Positions 26,426 to 36,348 of a DNA stretch of 64,000 bases are shown here, in pieces. The translations under genes were made by a program, and so were the position numbers. Every line of letters begins with the position of its first letter. Positions within the stretch are counted from its first letter, which is position 1. The stretch is taken from positions 1 through 64,000 of the forward strand of contig CAYPMO010000009.1 in the NCBI GenBank assembly GCA_964412015.1, given 5' to 3'. The notes below the pieces were generated by a model. That model worked only from the letters and a program-made list of their open reading frames with translations, was not told where the DNA came from and did not search any database. The stretch is from SZUA-318 sp964412015. GTDB taxonomy: Bacteria; Gemmatimonadota; Gemmatimonadetes; Longimicrobiales; Gaopeijiaceae.

Positions 26426-27163
26426 ATGAGGCCGACGGCCGTGGTGGTGGACGACGATCCGCTTGCCCGGGAACGCCTGCGAGACCTGGCCGGCGAGGTG
26501 TCACTGGTGGACGTGGTCGGGGAAGCCGCCGACGGCGAGTCGGCGGTGCGGGTGATCGACGAGCTGCGCCCGGACATCGTCTTCCTGGACATCGAGATGC
26601 CCGGCGGATCGGGGTTGGACGTGGCCCGGCGGATCGAGCATCCCGCCGCGATCGTGTTCACGACGGCGTATCAGCAATACGCGGTCACGGCGTTCGAGCT
26701 CTCGGCGGTGGATTATCTGCTCAAGCCTTTCGGCCCGGAGCGGTTCCGGGAGGCGGTGGAGCGCGCTCTGGCCGCCCGTGGCCTCGAAAGTCAGACGAGG
26801 CGCACCGCGCGTCTCGACGAGGCCCTGGAGCAGAGCCACCCCCTGGCCCGACTGTTCCTCAGGGAGAGGGACACGATCCTTCCGGTGCCCGTGGAGCGGA
26901 TCGTGCGTATCGAGGCCGAGGGGGACTATGTCATGGTGCACACGCGGGAGCGCTCCTACCTCGTCCGCCTCCGACTCCAGGACCTCGAGAGCCGTCTCGG
27001 GGACCGGTTCCTGCGGGTCCACCGATCGCACCTGGTGAACCTCGACCACGTGAAGGTCTTCGAGCACAACGACGACGTCCGCCTCGTGGTGGTCATGACC
27101 GACGGGACCCGCATCCTCGCGAGCCGGGCCCGGTCCCGTGAGCTCCGCCGCCTCGCGCGCTGA
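26426..27163 (+). CDS. LytTR-family response regulator
   Basis: The receiver domain (about 1-120) has the acidic pair at 9-11, the phosphoacceptor Asp55 in FLDIEMPGG and the Lys of LLKPFG. The C-terminal LytTR DNA-binding domain (about 140-240) includes IVRIEAEGDYVMVH, FLRVHRSHLVNL and LASRARSREL. It should bind direct repeats as a dimer and be phosphorylated by the LytS-type kinase encoded next, which it overlaps by 26 bp. It is divergent from the pseudopilin operon. The family resembles AlgR. Confidence 0.94.
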   Translation: MRPTAVVVDDDPLARERLRDLAGEVSLVDVVGEAADGESAVRVIDELRPDIVFLDIEMPGGSGLDVARRIEHPAAIVFTTAYQQYAVTAFELSAVDYLLKPFGPERFREAVERALAARGLESQTRRTARLDEALEQSHPLARLFLRERDTILPVPVERIVRIEAEGDYVMVHTRERSYLVRLRLQDLESRLGDRFLRVHRSHLVNLDHVKVFEHNDDVRLVVVMTDGTRILASRARSRELRRLAR

Positions 27164-28835
27164 CGTCGCGGCGGGTTCGCGCGTCCCGCGGGCCGATCCG
27201 CCGTCCGCCCGGTTCGACCTCCGGGAACTGGCGGGCGCGTTCACGAAGAGCTCGCCGGGAGGCCGCTGGTCCCCCATGGCCCTGGTTCTCATGGCCGGGG
27301 GCGGTGTGGCGGCCGGGGGCCTGGCGTTCGCGCCCCCGCGGCTGGAGCCCTGGGCCGGGGGCCTGGCCCTCGTCCTGACCTCGCTCGCCGCGGCCTCGGC
27401 GTGTCTGGGCGCGAGGGAGGCGGCCACTCCCGAAGGCCGCGCCACGTGGCTGCTGCTCGGCATCGGCGCGATCCTGGCCGCCATGGGCCAGGCGCTCTAC
27501 GCCCGCATCGAGCTCCTCGGACAGTACGTTCCGTTCCCGTCGATGGGGTTCCACCTGTTCATCGCCTTCCACATCGCGTTTGCCGAGGGCGCCGTTCTGG
27601 CGCTTCGCCCCGCGCACGAGGGGCGGCTCGCCACGGAGATCGCGCTGGACGGGATCCTGGTCCTCCTGGGCGCTTCCGCGCTGGTCCTGCGCTTCGTGCT
27701 CGACGAGCCGTTGAGCCTGGGGCTGCTGGACCTGCCCCAGGTCGTGGCGATCCTCATCGGCCAGACGGCGGTGACGGCGTCGCTGCTCTTCGTGTCGCTC
27801 CTCGTCGTGTGGAAGGACAGCGCGCTGGCGAGCCCGGTCGTGGACGGACTGCTCGTGAGCGCGATCTTCTTCGCGTTCGGCAACCTCCTGGTCACCCTGG
27901 GCGTGGAGCCGGGCCCCGGCTCGACCGAGCCGAGCCTCGACGTGGTCCGCGGCTTGGGCTGGCTGGCTCTGTTCCTGTCCGCGGGCCTCGCCACGGTGCG
28001 CCCCCAGGCCTCGCCGCTGGTGGCGGGACGGGAGGCTGCGGCGCGGAGGTTCCGGCACCTCATCATCCCGGGGGCCGCCCTCTTCCTGGCGCTGTGGGCC
28101 GTGGACGCCGCGCGCCGCGAGACCGTGACCACGCCGTCCCTGGTGGTGGTGTTCCTGATGGGGGTGACGCTGGCCGCGCGGATCGGAACCGCCCTGTACG
28201 CGGTCGAGCAGGAATCGGTCGAGCGGCGCCGCGCCGAGCAGCGGGTCGCCCGCCTGCGCCTGCGTGCGGTCACGGCCCAGATGAATCCCCACTTCCTCTT
28301 CAACGCCCTCCACTCGCTCTCGGCCCTGGTGCGACGTGACCCCGGGTCGGCGGAACGCACGCTGGAACGGCTGGGAGGGCTCCTGCGCTACGGCCTGGAC
28401 TCCGGGGAGGAGCTCGTGCTGTTCCGGCAGGAATGGACGTTCGCGAAAGGCTTCCTCGAGCTGGAGCGCATGCGCCTGGGTGCCCGGCTGTCCGTGGAGA
28501 CCTCGATCGCGCGCGAGGCGATGGATCTCATCGTGCCACCGTTCATCCTCCAGCCTCTCGTCGAGAACGCCGTCCGCTACGCGGTGAGCCCGTTCCCGGC
28601 AGGCGGGAGCGTCGCGGTCGTGGCCACGATCCAGGACGAATCGCTCGTCGTCGAGGTGCGCGACTCCGGCCCGGGCGCGGATCCGGATACGCTCTTGAAC
28701 GCGCCGGGTGTGGGCATCCGGGGTGTGCGCGCTCAGCTCGAGACGCATTACGGGCGGGATGCGCGACTCGAGACCGAGCGGGTGGCCGGAGGCGGGTTCG
28801 TGGTCCGGCTGGTCATTCCCGCCGAGACCGATTGA
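27138..28835 (+). CDS. LytS-type sensor histidine kinase
   Basis: The 565-residue protein has an N-terminal membrane region of about eight helices (for example VLILLGASALVLRFVL, VVDGLLVSAIFFAFGNLLV). It then has the His-kinase domain of the LytS/AlgZ type with the phospho-His in QMNPHFLFNALHSL, followed by a HATPase (PPFILQPLVENAVRYAV, DSGPGADPD, GVGIRGVRAQLETHYG). The GTG at 27138 overlaps the response-regulator gene, so the pair is coupled. The first 40 residues before the hydrophobic part may be untranslated if a later start is used. Confidence 0.9.
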   Translation: MSSAASRADVAAGSRVPRADPPSARFDLRELAGAFTKSSPGGRWSPMALVLMAGGGVAAGGLAFAPPRLEPWAGGLALVLTSLAAASACLGAREAATPEGRATWLLLGIGAILAAMGQALYARIELLGQYVPFPSMGFHLFIAFHIAFAEGAVLALRPAHEGRLATEIALDGILVLLGASALVLRFVLDEPLSLGLLDLPQVVAILIGQTAVTASLLFVSLLVVWKDSALASPVVDGLLVSAIFFAFGNLLVTLGVEPGPGSTEPSLDVVRGLGWLALFLSAGLATVRPQASPLVAGREAAARRFRHLIIPGAALFLALWAVDAARRETVTTPSLVVVFLMGVTLAARIGTALYAVEQESVERRRAEQRVARLRLRAVTAQMNPHFLFNALHSLSALVRRDPGSAERTLERLGGLLRYGLDSGEELVLFRQEWTFAKGFLELERMRLGARLSVETSIAREAMDLIVPPFILQPLVENAVRYAVSPFPAGGSVAVVATIQDESLVVEVRDSGPGADPDTLLNAPGVGIRGVRAQLETHYGRDARLETERVAGGGFVVRLVIPAETD

Positions 28836-28968
28836 AGGCTGGGCGGCCGCCGCACCGGCGGGTGCGTCCGTGGTGCCCCGCGCGCCTTTCCTCCTGCCGT
28901 GCAGTAGATTGCATGCGAGGGCCCCGCGCCGTCCCGAGCCGGGGCCGCCCCCCGACGGTTGCGATCCC

Positions 28969-30510
28969 ATGAGCAAGGTACTCCTGGTCATCCTGGACGG
29001 CTGGGGCCACTCCGACTTCAACGACCCTCCCTGGGAGGGGAACGCCCCGGAGCAGGCCCACGTGCCGCGCTTCCGGGACCTCTACGACCACTGGCCCCGC
29101 ACGCGCCTGGCCTGCTCGGGCCTCGACGTGGGCCTCCCCGAAGGCCAGATGGGCAACTCGGAGGTGGGCCACCTCAACCTCGGCGCCGGCCGGATCGTCT
29201 ATCAGGACATCGCGCGCGTGGACAAGGCGATCCGCGACGGTGAGCTCGCTGCCGCGCTCGGGCTCCCCGAGACCGTGGCCCGCCTCGAGGGCGAGGGTGG
29301 GGCGCTCCACCTCGTGGGGCTCGTGTCCGAGGGCGGCGTGCACAGTCACCTGCGCCACCTGGACGCGATCCTCGACCTGCTGCCGGCCGACCTCGACGTC
29401 CGGATCCACTGCATCACGGACGGGCGGGACACGTCACCCACGAGCGGGGCGGGCTGTGTCGCGCACGTCGCGGCGCGGTGCGCCGACTCGTCCGGCTGGA
29501 GGATCGCCACGGTGGGCGGGCGCTACTACGCGATGGACCGCGACAAGCGCTGGGAGCGCACGGCGAAGGGCTACAACGCGATCGTCATGGGGCGGAGCGA
29601 CGTGGTGGAGGACACACCGCTCTTCCTCGAGCGGCGTTACGAGGAGGGCATCACCGACGAGTTCATCCCGCCCGTGGTCGTGAGGGGAGTGGGGGAGCGG
29701 GGCATCGTGGACGGCGACGCGGTGATCCTGTTCAACTTCCGCGCCGACCGGATGCGTCAGCTCTGCGCGGCGATGACCGTGCCGGGTTTCGACGCGATCC
29801 CCGGCGCCGGGCCGCCGATCCGCGACGTCATGACGATGACGCAGTACGAGGCGAGCCTCCCCGTGCGCGTCGCGTTCCCGCCGAGGGACATCAAGAACGA
29901 GCTGGGGGAGCTGCTGGGAACGTGGAACGTGCCGCAGCTCCGGGTGGCGGAGACCGAGAAGTACGCCCACGTGACGTACTTCTTCAACGGAGGCGACGAG
30001 GTGCCGAACCCCCTCGAGGACCGCGTGCTGATCCCCTCGCCCAAGGTCGCCACGTACGACCTCCGGCCCGAGATGAGCGCGGAGGGTGTGTGCCAGGCCG
30101 TGGAGAAGGGGATCGTGGACGGGCCCTACGAGTTCATCCTGGTGAACTTCGCCAACCCGGATATGGTCGGGCACACGGGCGTCATCCCTGCCGCCATCAA
30201 GGCGGTGGAGAAGGTGGACTCCTGTCTCGGTCGCTTGCTGGACCTGGTCGAGGAGCGCGCGGGCGAGTGGGTCGCGTTGGTCACCGCGGACCATGGGAAC
30301 TGCGAGAAGATGCTCATGCCCGACGGTAGCCCGCACACCGCGCACACCACCGAGCCGGTGGACTTCTTCGTCTTCGATCCCGCGGGTCGGGCGAAGCTCG
30401 TGGCGGACGGCGGGCGCCTGGCCGATGTCGCTCCGACCGTGCTCGCGTGCATGGGGCGCCCCCAGCCCGAGGAGATGACCGGGCGCTCTCTGGTGGAGAT
30501 GCGCGCGTGA
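28969..30510 (+). CDS. gpmI: 2,3-bisphosphoglycerate-independent phosphoglycerate mutase
   Basis: The product of about 513 residues matches cofactor-independent phosphoglycerate mutase over its whole length: LLVILDGWGH near the start, the catalytic Ser of GQMGNSEVGHLNLGAGR, TDGRDTSP, GRYYAMDRDKRW, NFRADRMRQL, NFANPDMVGHTG and TADHGNCE with the metal ligands. It interconverts 3- and 2-phosphoglycerate in glycolysis using two metal ions. Its stop overlaps the GTG of a TPR gene. A TAGATTGC sequence 58 bp upstream may be a -10 element. Confidence 0.97.
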   Translation: MSKVLLVILDGWGHSDFNDPPWEGNAPEQAHVPRFRDLYDHWPRTRLACSGLDVGLPEGQMGNSEVGHLNLGAGRIVYQDIARVDKAIRDGELAAALGLPETVARLEGEGGALHLVGLVSEGGVHSHLRHLDAILDLLPADLDVRIHCITDGRDTSPTSGAGCVAHVAARCADSSGWRIATVGGRYYAMDRDKRWERTAKGYNAIVMGRSDVVEDTPLFLERRYEEGITDEFIPPVVVRGVGERGIVDGDAVILFNFRADRMRQLCAAMTVPGFDAIPGAGPPIRDVMTMTQYEASLPVRVAFPPRDIKNELGELLGTWNVPQLRVAETEKYAHVTYFFNGGDEVPNPLEDRVLIPSPKVATYDLRPEMSAEGVCQAVEKGIVDGPYEFILVNFANPDMVGHTGVIPAAIKAVEKVDSCLGRLLDLVEERAGEWVALVTADHGNCEKMLMPDGSPHTAHTTEPVDFFVFDPAGRAKLVADGGRLADVAPTVLACMGRPQPEEMTGRSLVEMRA

Positions 30511-31346
30511 CGGTGAAGGAGCTACTGGACCGCGCGCTCTCGCTGGCCGACGAGGGCGACTGGGAGGGCGCGGCCGGGCTGCTCCGCGAGCACCTCGTCG
30601 AGCACGAGGGCGAGGCGGCGGTCCATTGCTGGCTCGGCGTGGCGGAGCGCGAGCTCGGCATGGGAAGTATGGCCTACGAGTGCTTCCGTCGCGCGCTCGC
30701 GCTCGGGCCGGAGGATCCCTACGTGCTCGCCACGGCGGGCAACGGAGTGGCCGCGTTCGACGATCCCGACGCCGAGCAGGCTCTCAGGACCGCCGCGCTC
30801 ACCGCGCCCGCCGTCCCGCTCACGCGCCTCATGTACGGCGCGTACCTCGCGCGCGAGGGGCTCGTCGAGGACGGGATCCGCGAGCTCGAGGCCGCGCGCG
30901 AGCTGGACGCGGACGACGCCCAGATCGCCTACGAGCTGGGCGTGGCGCGCTGGCTCGCGGGGAACCTGGCGGGAGCGGTGGACGCGGTGGGCGATGCGGT
31001 CTCGCTCGACCCGAACGACGGCTGGGCGCATACCGTTCTCGGCCTGCTCCTGCTCGAGGCCGACCGCTTCGACGAGGCGGTCGGGGAGCTCTCGGAGGGC
31101 GCGCGGCTCGATCCCGACGACGTCGAAGGCCAGCTCGCGGCGGCGCTCGCCGCCTGCGCGATCGGCACGGACGAGCTCGCCTGGGAGATGCTCGAGCGCG
31201 CGCGGCTGAACGCGCAGGAGTCGGACGCCGAGGAGATGCTGGCCGTCGAGGAGCGCCTGGATGCGGGCCCCGAGGCCGCGCGCGCGCTGCTCATGGAGGA
31301 GCTGGCGCCGGATCTGCTGATGAGAAGGGTACGGGCGAGGCCGTAG
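30507..31346 (+). CDS. tetratricopeptide repeat protein
   Basis: The 279-residue product is built of helical TPR-like repeats (GDWEGAAGLLREHL, SMAYECFRRALALGPEDPY, EDGIRELEAARELDADDAQ, FDEAVGELSEGARLDPDD). No signal peptide is present, so it is probably a cytosolic scaffold. It is coupled to gpmI by a four-base overlap (GTGA); no partner is known. Confidence 0.85.
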   Translation: MTVKELLDRALSLADEGDWEGAAGLLREHLVEHEGEAAVHCWLGVAERELGMGSMAYECFRRALALGPEDPYVLATAGNGVAAFDDPDAEQALRTAALTAPAVPLTRLMYGAYLAREGLVEDGIRELEAARELDADDAQIAYELGVARWLAGNLAGAVDAVGDAVSLDPNDGWAHTVLGLLLLEADRFDEAVGELSEGARLDPDDVEGQLAAALAACAIGTDELAWEMLERARLNAQESDAEEMLAVEERLDAGPEAARALLMEELAPDLLMRRVRARP

Positions 31347-31381
31347 GCATCCGTCGGGCGCGCCGGGGGATCACCGTCCCT

Positions 31382-33088
31382 TCACAGGTACAGGATCAGC
31401 GAGATCCCGAGCAGGATCGCGACCCACAGGACCATGCTTCCCGTGGGCCAGGTGCGCGAGAGCGGGCCGCGCTCCGCGCTCGCTCGCTCGGCGAGGCCGA
31501 ACGTCCTCCTCACAGCCCCGAGCGACGCATCACGCACCGCTCCGTCGAGGCGCGCCACAGCCGAGCCCACGCCGAGGACCATGCGGCGTCCGAGCCACCG
31601 ATACGTCCACTCGGCGTCGATGTTCACCGACCTCAGCTCAGGCGGGTAGATATGCGTCTTCTGGAGTCCGACGAAGGCCATGGCGCCGAAGAACAGGAGC
31701 TGGAGCTGGGCGAGGACGTGCGTGGTGGTGTACGGATCGTACGACGCATCGAACGGGAGGATGCGGTAGACCGTCTGCTCCGGGAACGTGCCGATCAACA
31801 CGCAGAGCACGGCCGCGAGCCCCATGGCCGCGAGCATGTTGCGGGGAGCTTCGGTCGTCCGAACCCCTGAGTCGTGCCCGAAGAACGCGAAGAAGGGGAC
31901 CTTGATCCCGGCGTGGTGGAAGACGCCGGCGGAGGCGAAGAGGAGGGCGAGCCACACCACGTTGTGCCCTTCTTCCAGGGCGGCGGACATGACCATGGAC
32001 TTGGCCACGAACCCGCTGAAGAGGGGGAACGCGGAGATGGAGGCGGCGCCGATGGCCGTGAACGCCGCGGTGAACGGCATGCTCTTGTAGAGCCCTCCCA
32101 GGTCCGAGCCGTTGACCCGCCCCGTCTGGTGAAGGACGGCGCCCACGCCCATGAAGAGGAGCGACTTGTAGATGATGTGGACGAAGGCGTGGGCCACCGT
32201 GCCGTTGAGGGCCAGGGCCGTCCCGATGCCGATCCCCGTCACCATGTACCCGACCTGGTTGATGAGGGAGTACCCCAGCACCCGCCGGAGGTCGTTCTCG
32301 ATGACGGCGAAGAAGATGGGGAAGACGGTCATCACCGCGCCGACGTAGATGAGCATCTCGGTGCCGGCGAAGGTCCGGGCCAGCACGTACACCGCCGTCT
32401 TCGTGGTGAAGGCGCTCAGGTACACCGCGCCGGTGACCGTCCCCTCGGGATACGCGTCGGTGAGCCAGTTGTGGAGGAGGGGGAAGGCGGCCTTGATCCC
32501 CAGGGCGAAGAGGATGAGCCAGGCGCCGAGGGTGCCGTCCAGACCGATGTGCCCCAGATCGATGGAGCCCGTGTCCCGGGTCCGGAGGAGCGTCCCGGCA
32601 AGAAGGAGGACCCCGGACACCACGAGGACCACCAGGTAGCGGAACCCGGCCTGGAAGGAGCGCTCCGTGTCCCGGGCCCAGATGAGGAACACGGAGGTGA
32701 CGGCGAGCAGCTCCCAGAACACGAAGAGCACGATCATGTCGCCGGCGAAGACGGCGCCCACGGCGCTGCCGGCGTAGAGCATGGCCGAGGTGTGCTGGAC
32801 GCTCGCGCGGTCCTCCGAGCCCAGGTGGAGGGCGAAGATGTTCCCGATGAGGGCCGCGATGTGGAAGATGTATCCGAAGAGAAGGCTGAGCCGGTCCACC
32901 TCGAAGACCTGGAGGGTGTATCCCAGGACCGTCCACTCCAGGTGGACGCCGTGCTCCATCCCGATGAGGTTCAGCCCCCCCAGGACGGGGGTGGCGACCA
33001 TGATGGCCTGACGCACCACGCCACGGGTGAGCGCCGCGACGAACGCCCCCACGAAGAGGATGACGAACGGGGGCACGTCAATCCACAT
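31382..33088 (-). CDS. NuoL/MrpA-N-like antiporter subunit
   Basis: The 568-residue membrane protein belongs to the proton-conducting antiporter family. The conserved TM5 Glu is in VLFVFWELLAV and the TM7 Lys in GIKAAFPLLHNWLTDAYPEG. This is the NuoL-like unit that in ordinary Mrp is the N-terminal part of MrpA; here it is separate and last in the operon. Its start overlaps the small membrane-protein gene before it. Confidence 0.88.
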   Translation of the reverse strand: MWIDVPPFVILFVGAFVAALTRGVVRQAIMVATPVLGGLNLIGMEHGVHLEWTVLGYTLQVFEVDRLSLLFGYIFHIAALIGNIFALHLGSEDRASVQHTSAMLYAGSAVGAVFAGDMIVLFVFWELLAVTSVFLIWARDTERSFQAGFRYLVVLVVSGVLLLAGTLLRTRDTGSIDLGHIGLDGTLGAWLILFALGIKAAFPLLHNWLTDAYPEGTVTGAVYLSAFTTKTAVYVLARTFAGTEMLIYVGAVMTVFPIFFAVIENDLRRVLGYSLINQVGYMVTGIGIGTALALNGTVAHAFVHIIYKSLLFMGVGAVLHQTGRVNGSDLGGLYKSMPFTAAFTAIGAASISAFPLFSGFVAKSMVMSAALEEGHNVVWLALLFASAGVFHHAGIKVPFFAFFGHDSGVRTTEAPRNMLAAMGLAAVLCVLIGTFPEQTVYRILPFDASYDPYTTTHVLAQLQLLFFGAMAFVGLQKTHIYPPELRSVNIDAEWTYRWLGRRMVLGVGSAVARLDGAVRDASLGAVRRTFGLAERASAERGPLSRTWPTGSMVLWVAILLGISLILYL

Positions 33089-33413
33089 CGTAGTAGTCCT
33101 CGGAGCGCATGAGCAGCCGGCGGAGCTGCTTGGCCACGACCACGAGGATCCAGCACGAGGCGAACCCGTACCATGCGTGGAAGCCGAAGAGGGCCTCCCA
33201 CGGATGGTAGGCGTGGCGGTGGATCACGAGGTCCAGGAGCACGAGGACCACGAGCGCCGAATAGAACACGCGGAGAAACCGGTCCACGTTCTTCTTCTTG
33301 TCCCACATCCCGGGCGGCTCATCCGGGGCCTTCATGTGCGCCCGGGGGCCCAACGGAGCGGCCTGGGGATGGCGCCCGTCCTTGAGGGGTGGGTGTCCGT
33401 ATTCGTTGCTCAT
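33078..33413 (-). CDS. small two-helix membrane protein of the Mrp operon
   Basis: The 111-residue product has a polar N-terminus and two hydrophobic segments (VFYSALVVLVLLDLVIH and HAWYGFASCWILVVVAK), ending in an acidic tail (SEDYYDVD). It overlaps both neighbours and lies between two antiporter-like subunits, so it is probably an accessory subunit of the complex. I do not recognise it as a known Mrp A-G subunit. Confidence 0.75.
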   Translation of the reverse strand: MSNEYGHPPLKDGRHPQAAPLGPRAHMKAPDEPPGMWDKKKNVDRFLRVFYSALVVLVLLDLVIHRHAYHPWEALFGFHAWYGFASCWILVVVAKQLRRLLMRSEDYYDVD

Positions 33414-34876
33414 CGGGCGACTACCATGCGCATCAGGTCATAGAAAGGATCGGGCCACACGAAGAGCGCCAGCGTCGCCAGCGCCGTGATCACGGTGGCA
33501 ACCAGTGATGGCCAGGGCGCCTCGTGAATGCCGTCGGGGCGCTGGGCGTCGGCCGGAGCCCGGCTGAAGAACGCACGCATGGGGATCTCCAGGAGGTAGA
33601 CCAGGTTCAACAGCGAGCTCACCATCAGAGTGGCCAGGAGGCCGAGCTGCCCGGCCTCGAGTGTGCCCAGGCCGAGGAACCACTTGCTCCACACGCCTCC
33701 CGCGGGCGGCAGGCCGATGACGCTCAACGCACCGATGAAGAAGGCGGCGAACGTCACGGGCATGGTGCGCCCGAGCCCCCGCATGCGGCTGATCTCCGTC
33801 TCGTGGGCCGCGACCAGGACCGCGCCGGCGCCGAAGAAGAGCGTGATCTTCCCGAACGCGTGCATCACGATGTGCATCCCGCCGCCCACGACGCCCATCT
33901 CGTTGGCGAGCAACGCGCCCATGACGATGTAGGAGAGCTGGCTCACCGTCGAGTAGGCGAGCCGGGCCTTCAGGTTGTCCATGGTGAAGGCCACCAGCGA
34001 TCCGAGCAGGATCGTGATCGCCGCCGCCCACGCGAGCCACGGAGCCGCCGCGAGCGTGCCGAGCAGGTCCAGGCCGAAAACGTAGACCGACACCTTGAGG
34101 ATCGTGAACACCCCGGCCTTCACCACGGCAACCGCGTGGAGCAACGCCGAAACCGGAGTGGGCGCCACCATGGCGGCGGGGAGCCACCGGTGGAACGGCA
34201 TCACGGCGGCCTTCCCCACCCCGAACACGAAGAGCGCCAGGATCGTGCCGAAGACCGCGTTGGATGCCGTTCCCGAGAGGATACCGCCGGGCCGGAAGTC
34301 GGTCGTGCCGGCGAGCTGCCAGGTCCAGATGATCGCCAGGAGCTGGAACCCCACCGAGGTCGTGAGGAGGATGCCCAGGTAGACGCGGCCCGCCTTGCGC
34401 GCCGCCTCCGTCCCATGATGCGTGACCAGCGGGAACGTGCAGAGCGTGAGAACCTCGTAGAACGCGAATAGCGTGAAGAGGTTGGCGGAGAACGCGACGC
34501 CCATGGCCGCCGCGATCGAGATCGCGAAGAAGAAGTAGAACCGCGTCTGGTTCTGCTCGTGGTGGCCCCGCATGTACCCGATCGAGTACACCGACGTCAC
34601 GATCCAGAGGAACGACGCGACGAACGCGAACACCAGCCCGAGGGGCTCGACCTCCAGCGCCAGCGCCACGCCGGGAACGACCTCGACCAAGTCCACACGC
34701 GGCAGGTTCCCGCCCCGCCCGGCGTCCAGGAGCGCGCACACGACCCCGAAAAGGCCCGATGCAGTGAGGAGCGTCGCTGCCTCGCGCGCGTTCGGCCGGC
34801 GGCCCAGGGCGAGGACGCCCAGGGCCCCGGCCACCGGGAGGAAGACGGCGGCGACGGTCAGCGCGCCCGTGCTCAC
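33410..34876 (-). CDS. second MrpD/NuoM-N-like antiporter subunit
   Basis: This 488-residue multi-pass protein keeps the TM5 Glu (LFTLFAFYEVLTL) and the TM7 Lys (FGVGKAAVMPFHRWLPAAM), so it could translocate protons. Ordinary Mrp has one MrpD; this is an additional paralogue. The GTG start (34876) overlaps the stop of mrpD by four bases. Confidence 0.88.
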   Translation of the reverse strand: MSTGALTVAAVFLPVAGALGVLALGRRPNAREAATLLTASGLFGVVCALLDAGRGGNLPRVDLVEVVPGVALALEVEPLGLVFAFVASFLWIVTSVYSIGYMRGHHEQNQTRFYFFFAISIAAAMGVAFSANLFTLFAFYEVLTLCTFPLVTHHGTEAARKAGRVYLGILLTTSVGFQLLAIIWTWQLAGTTDFRPGGILSGTASNAVFGTILALFVFGVGKAAVMPFHRWLPAAMVAPTPVSALLHAVAVVKAGVFTILKVSVYVFGLDLLGTLAAAPWLAWAAAITILLGSLVAFTMDNLKARLAYSTVSQLSYIVMGALLANEMGVVGGGMHIVMHAFGKITLFFGAGAVLVAAHETEISRMRGLGRTMPVTFAAFFIGALSVIGLPPAGGVWSKWFLGLGTLEAGQLGLLATLMVSSLLNLVYLLEIPMRAFFSRAPADAQRPDGIHEAPWPSLVATVITALATLALFVWPDPFYDLMRMVVAR

Positions 34877-36348
34877 GGCGCCAACCCGAGGAGTGACTGG
34901 GCGGCCCGGATGGCCACACCTACGGTGAGCTTGGCGTCGATGCCGAACCAGAGGTTGGCCAGGACGAGCGCCCACGTGGGCAGGAGCAGCAGGAGCGGGG
35001 CCTCACGGACCGCCGGGTCGCCCCGCGGAGGACGGAAGTAGGCGACTTCCACCACACGCCAGACGTAGACGACGGCCAGGAGCGATCCGACGAGGACGAG
35101 CACGGCGACGGGCCACAGCTCGAGCTCCAGCGCCGCGCGGACCAGGTACCACTTGCTGATGAAGCCGACGGTGAGCGGGACGCCGATGAGGCTGAGTCCG
35201 CCGATGACGAAGGCCGCCATGGTGAAGGGCATCGTCTTGCCGAGCCCCGCCATCGCCTCGAGGCGCACGGAGCCGATGCGGTACATCACGCAACCCATCG
35301 CCATGAACAAGGCACCCTTGATCAGCGCGTGGTTGAACAGGTGCAGGATGCCCGCTGCCACGCCGAAGACGGACGCCAGGCTGACCCCCAGGATCATGTA
35401 TCCGATCTGAGCGACGCTCGAGTAGGCGAGCAGGCGCTTGACGTTCCGCTGGTAGATCGCGGACAAGGACATGAGGAGGATCGCCACGATCGCGAGCGGC
35501 AGAAGGAGCCAGTCGATCTGCATGACGTCGAACGCGAACGCCGCGCCGAAGAGGGTCAGCACGAAGCGCAGCAGCATATAGACCGCGACTTTCGTGGCCG
35601 TGGACGCGAGGAACGCGGTGACCGCGGACGGGGCGAACACGTAGGCGTTCGGGAGCCACAGGTGCAGCGGGAACATCGCGAGCTTCAGGCCCGCACCCAC
35701 CGTGAGGAAGGCGAACGCCACGGGAAGCGTACGCGTGTGGAACTGGAGGGGGAGGCGCTCGGCGAGGTCCACCATGTTGAGCGTCCCGGTCATCGCGTAC
35801 ATGAGCCCGATGCCGATGACGATGAAGGTCGCCCCCACGCTCCCCATGATCAGGTACTGGTACGCCGAGGTGAGGGCCCTCCTGTCGGGTCCCATGGCGA
35901 TGAGCGTGTACGCGGACAGCGACGAGATCTCCAGGAAGACGAACAGGTTGAAGACGTCCCCGGTGACGGCGATCCCCAACAGCCCGGTCATGCAGAGGAT
36001 CAGCGCCGCATAGAAGAGCGGGATCCGCTCGCGCTCCACCTCCCGCTCGATGCTGTGGAGCGCGTAGGGCATGACCGCCGCCGCGATACCGGACACGATG
36101 ACGAGGACGAACGCGCCCACCGCGTCGAGCCGGTACTCGATTCCCCACGGAGGGGGCCATCCTCCGAGCGCGTAGCTCACCGGACCTGTGGCGAGGACCC
36201 TGGTGAGGAGGGCCACCGCGACCCCGAAGGCCCAGAGCGCGGCCAGCAGCGCGACCAACCACCCCAGGCGCGGCCGGCGCACGAGCGCCGCCAGGGGTGC
36301 GGCGAGAAGGGGTACGACGACCTGGAGAACGAGGAGGTGCGCGCCCAT
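34873..36348 (-). CDS. mrpD: Na+/H+ antiporter subunit MrpD
   Basis: The 491-residue membrane protein shows the conserved Glu of GDVFNLFVFLEISSLSAY and the Lys of GAGLKLAMFPLHLWLPNAY, with about 14 hydrophobic helices. It is the canonical MrpD/MnhD subunit: it directly follows mrpC and uses the usual spacing. It takes part in cation/proton exchange across the inner membrane. Confidence 0.93.
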   Translation of the reverse strand: MGAHLLVLQVVVPLLAAPLAALVRRPRLGWLVALLAALWAFGVAVALLTRVLATGPVSYALGGWPPPWGIEYRLDAVGAFVLVIVSGIAAAVMPYALHSIEREVERERIPLFYAALILCMTGLLGIAVTGDVFNLFVFLEISSLSAYTLIAMGPDRRALTSAYQYLIMGSVGATFIVIGIGLMYAMTGTLNMVDLAERLPLQFHTRTLPVAFAFLTVGAGLKLAMFPLHLWLPNAYVFAPSAVTAFLASTATKVAVYMLLRFVLTLFGAAFAFDVMQIDWLLLPLAIVAILLMSLSAIYQRNVKRLLAYSSVAQIGYMILGVSLASVFGVAAGILHLFNHALIKGALFMAMGCVMYRIGSVRLEAMAGLGKTMPFTMAAFVIGGLSLIGVPLTVGFISKWYLVRAALELELWPVAVLVLVGSLLAVVYVWRVVEVAYFRPPRGDPAVREAPLLLLLPTWALVLANLWFGIDAKLTVGVAIRAAQSLLGLAP

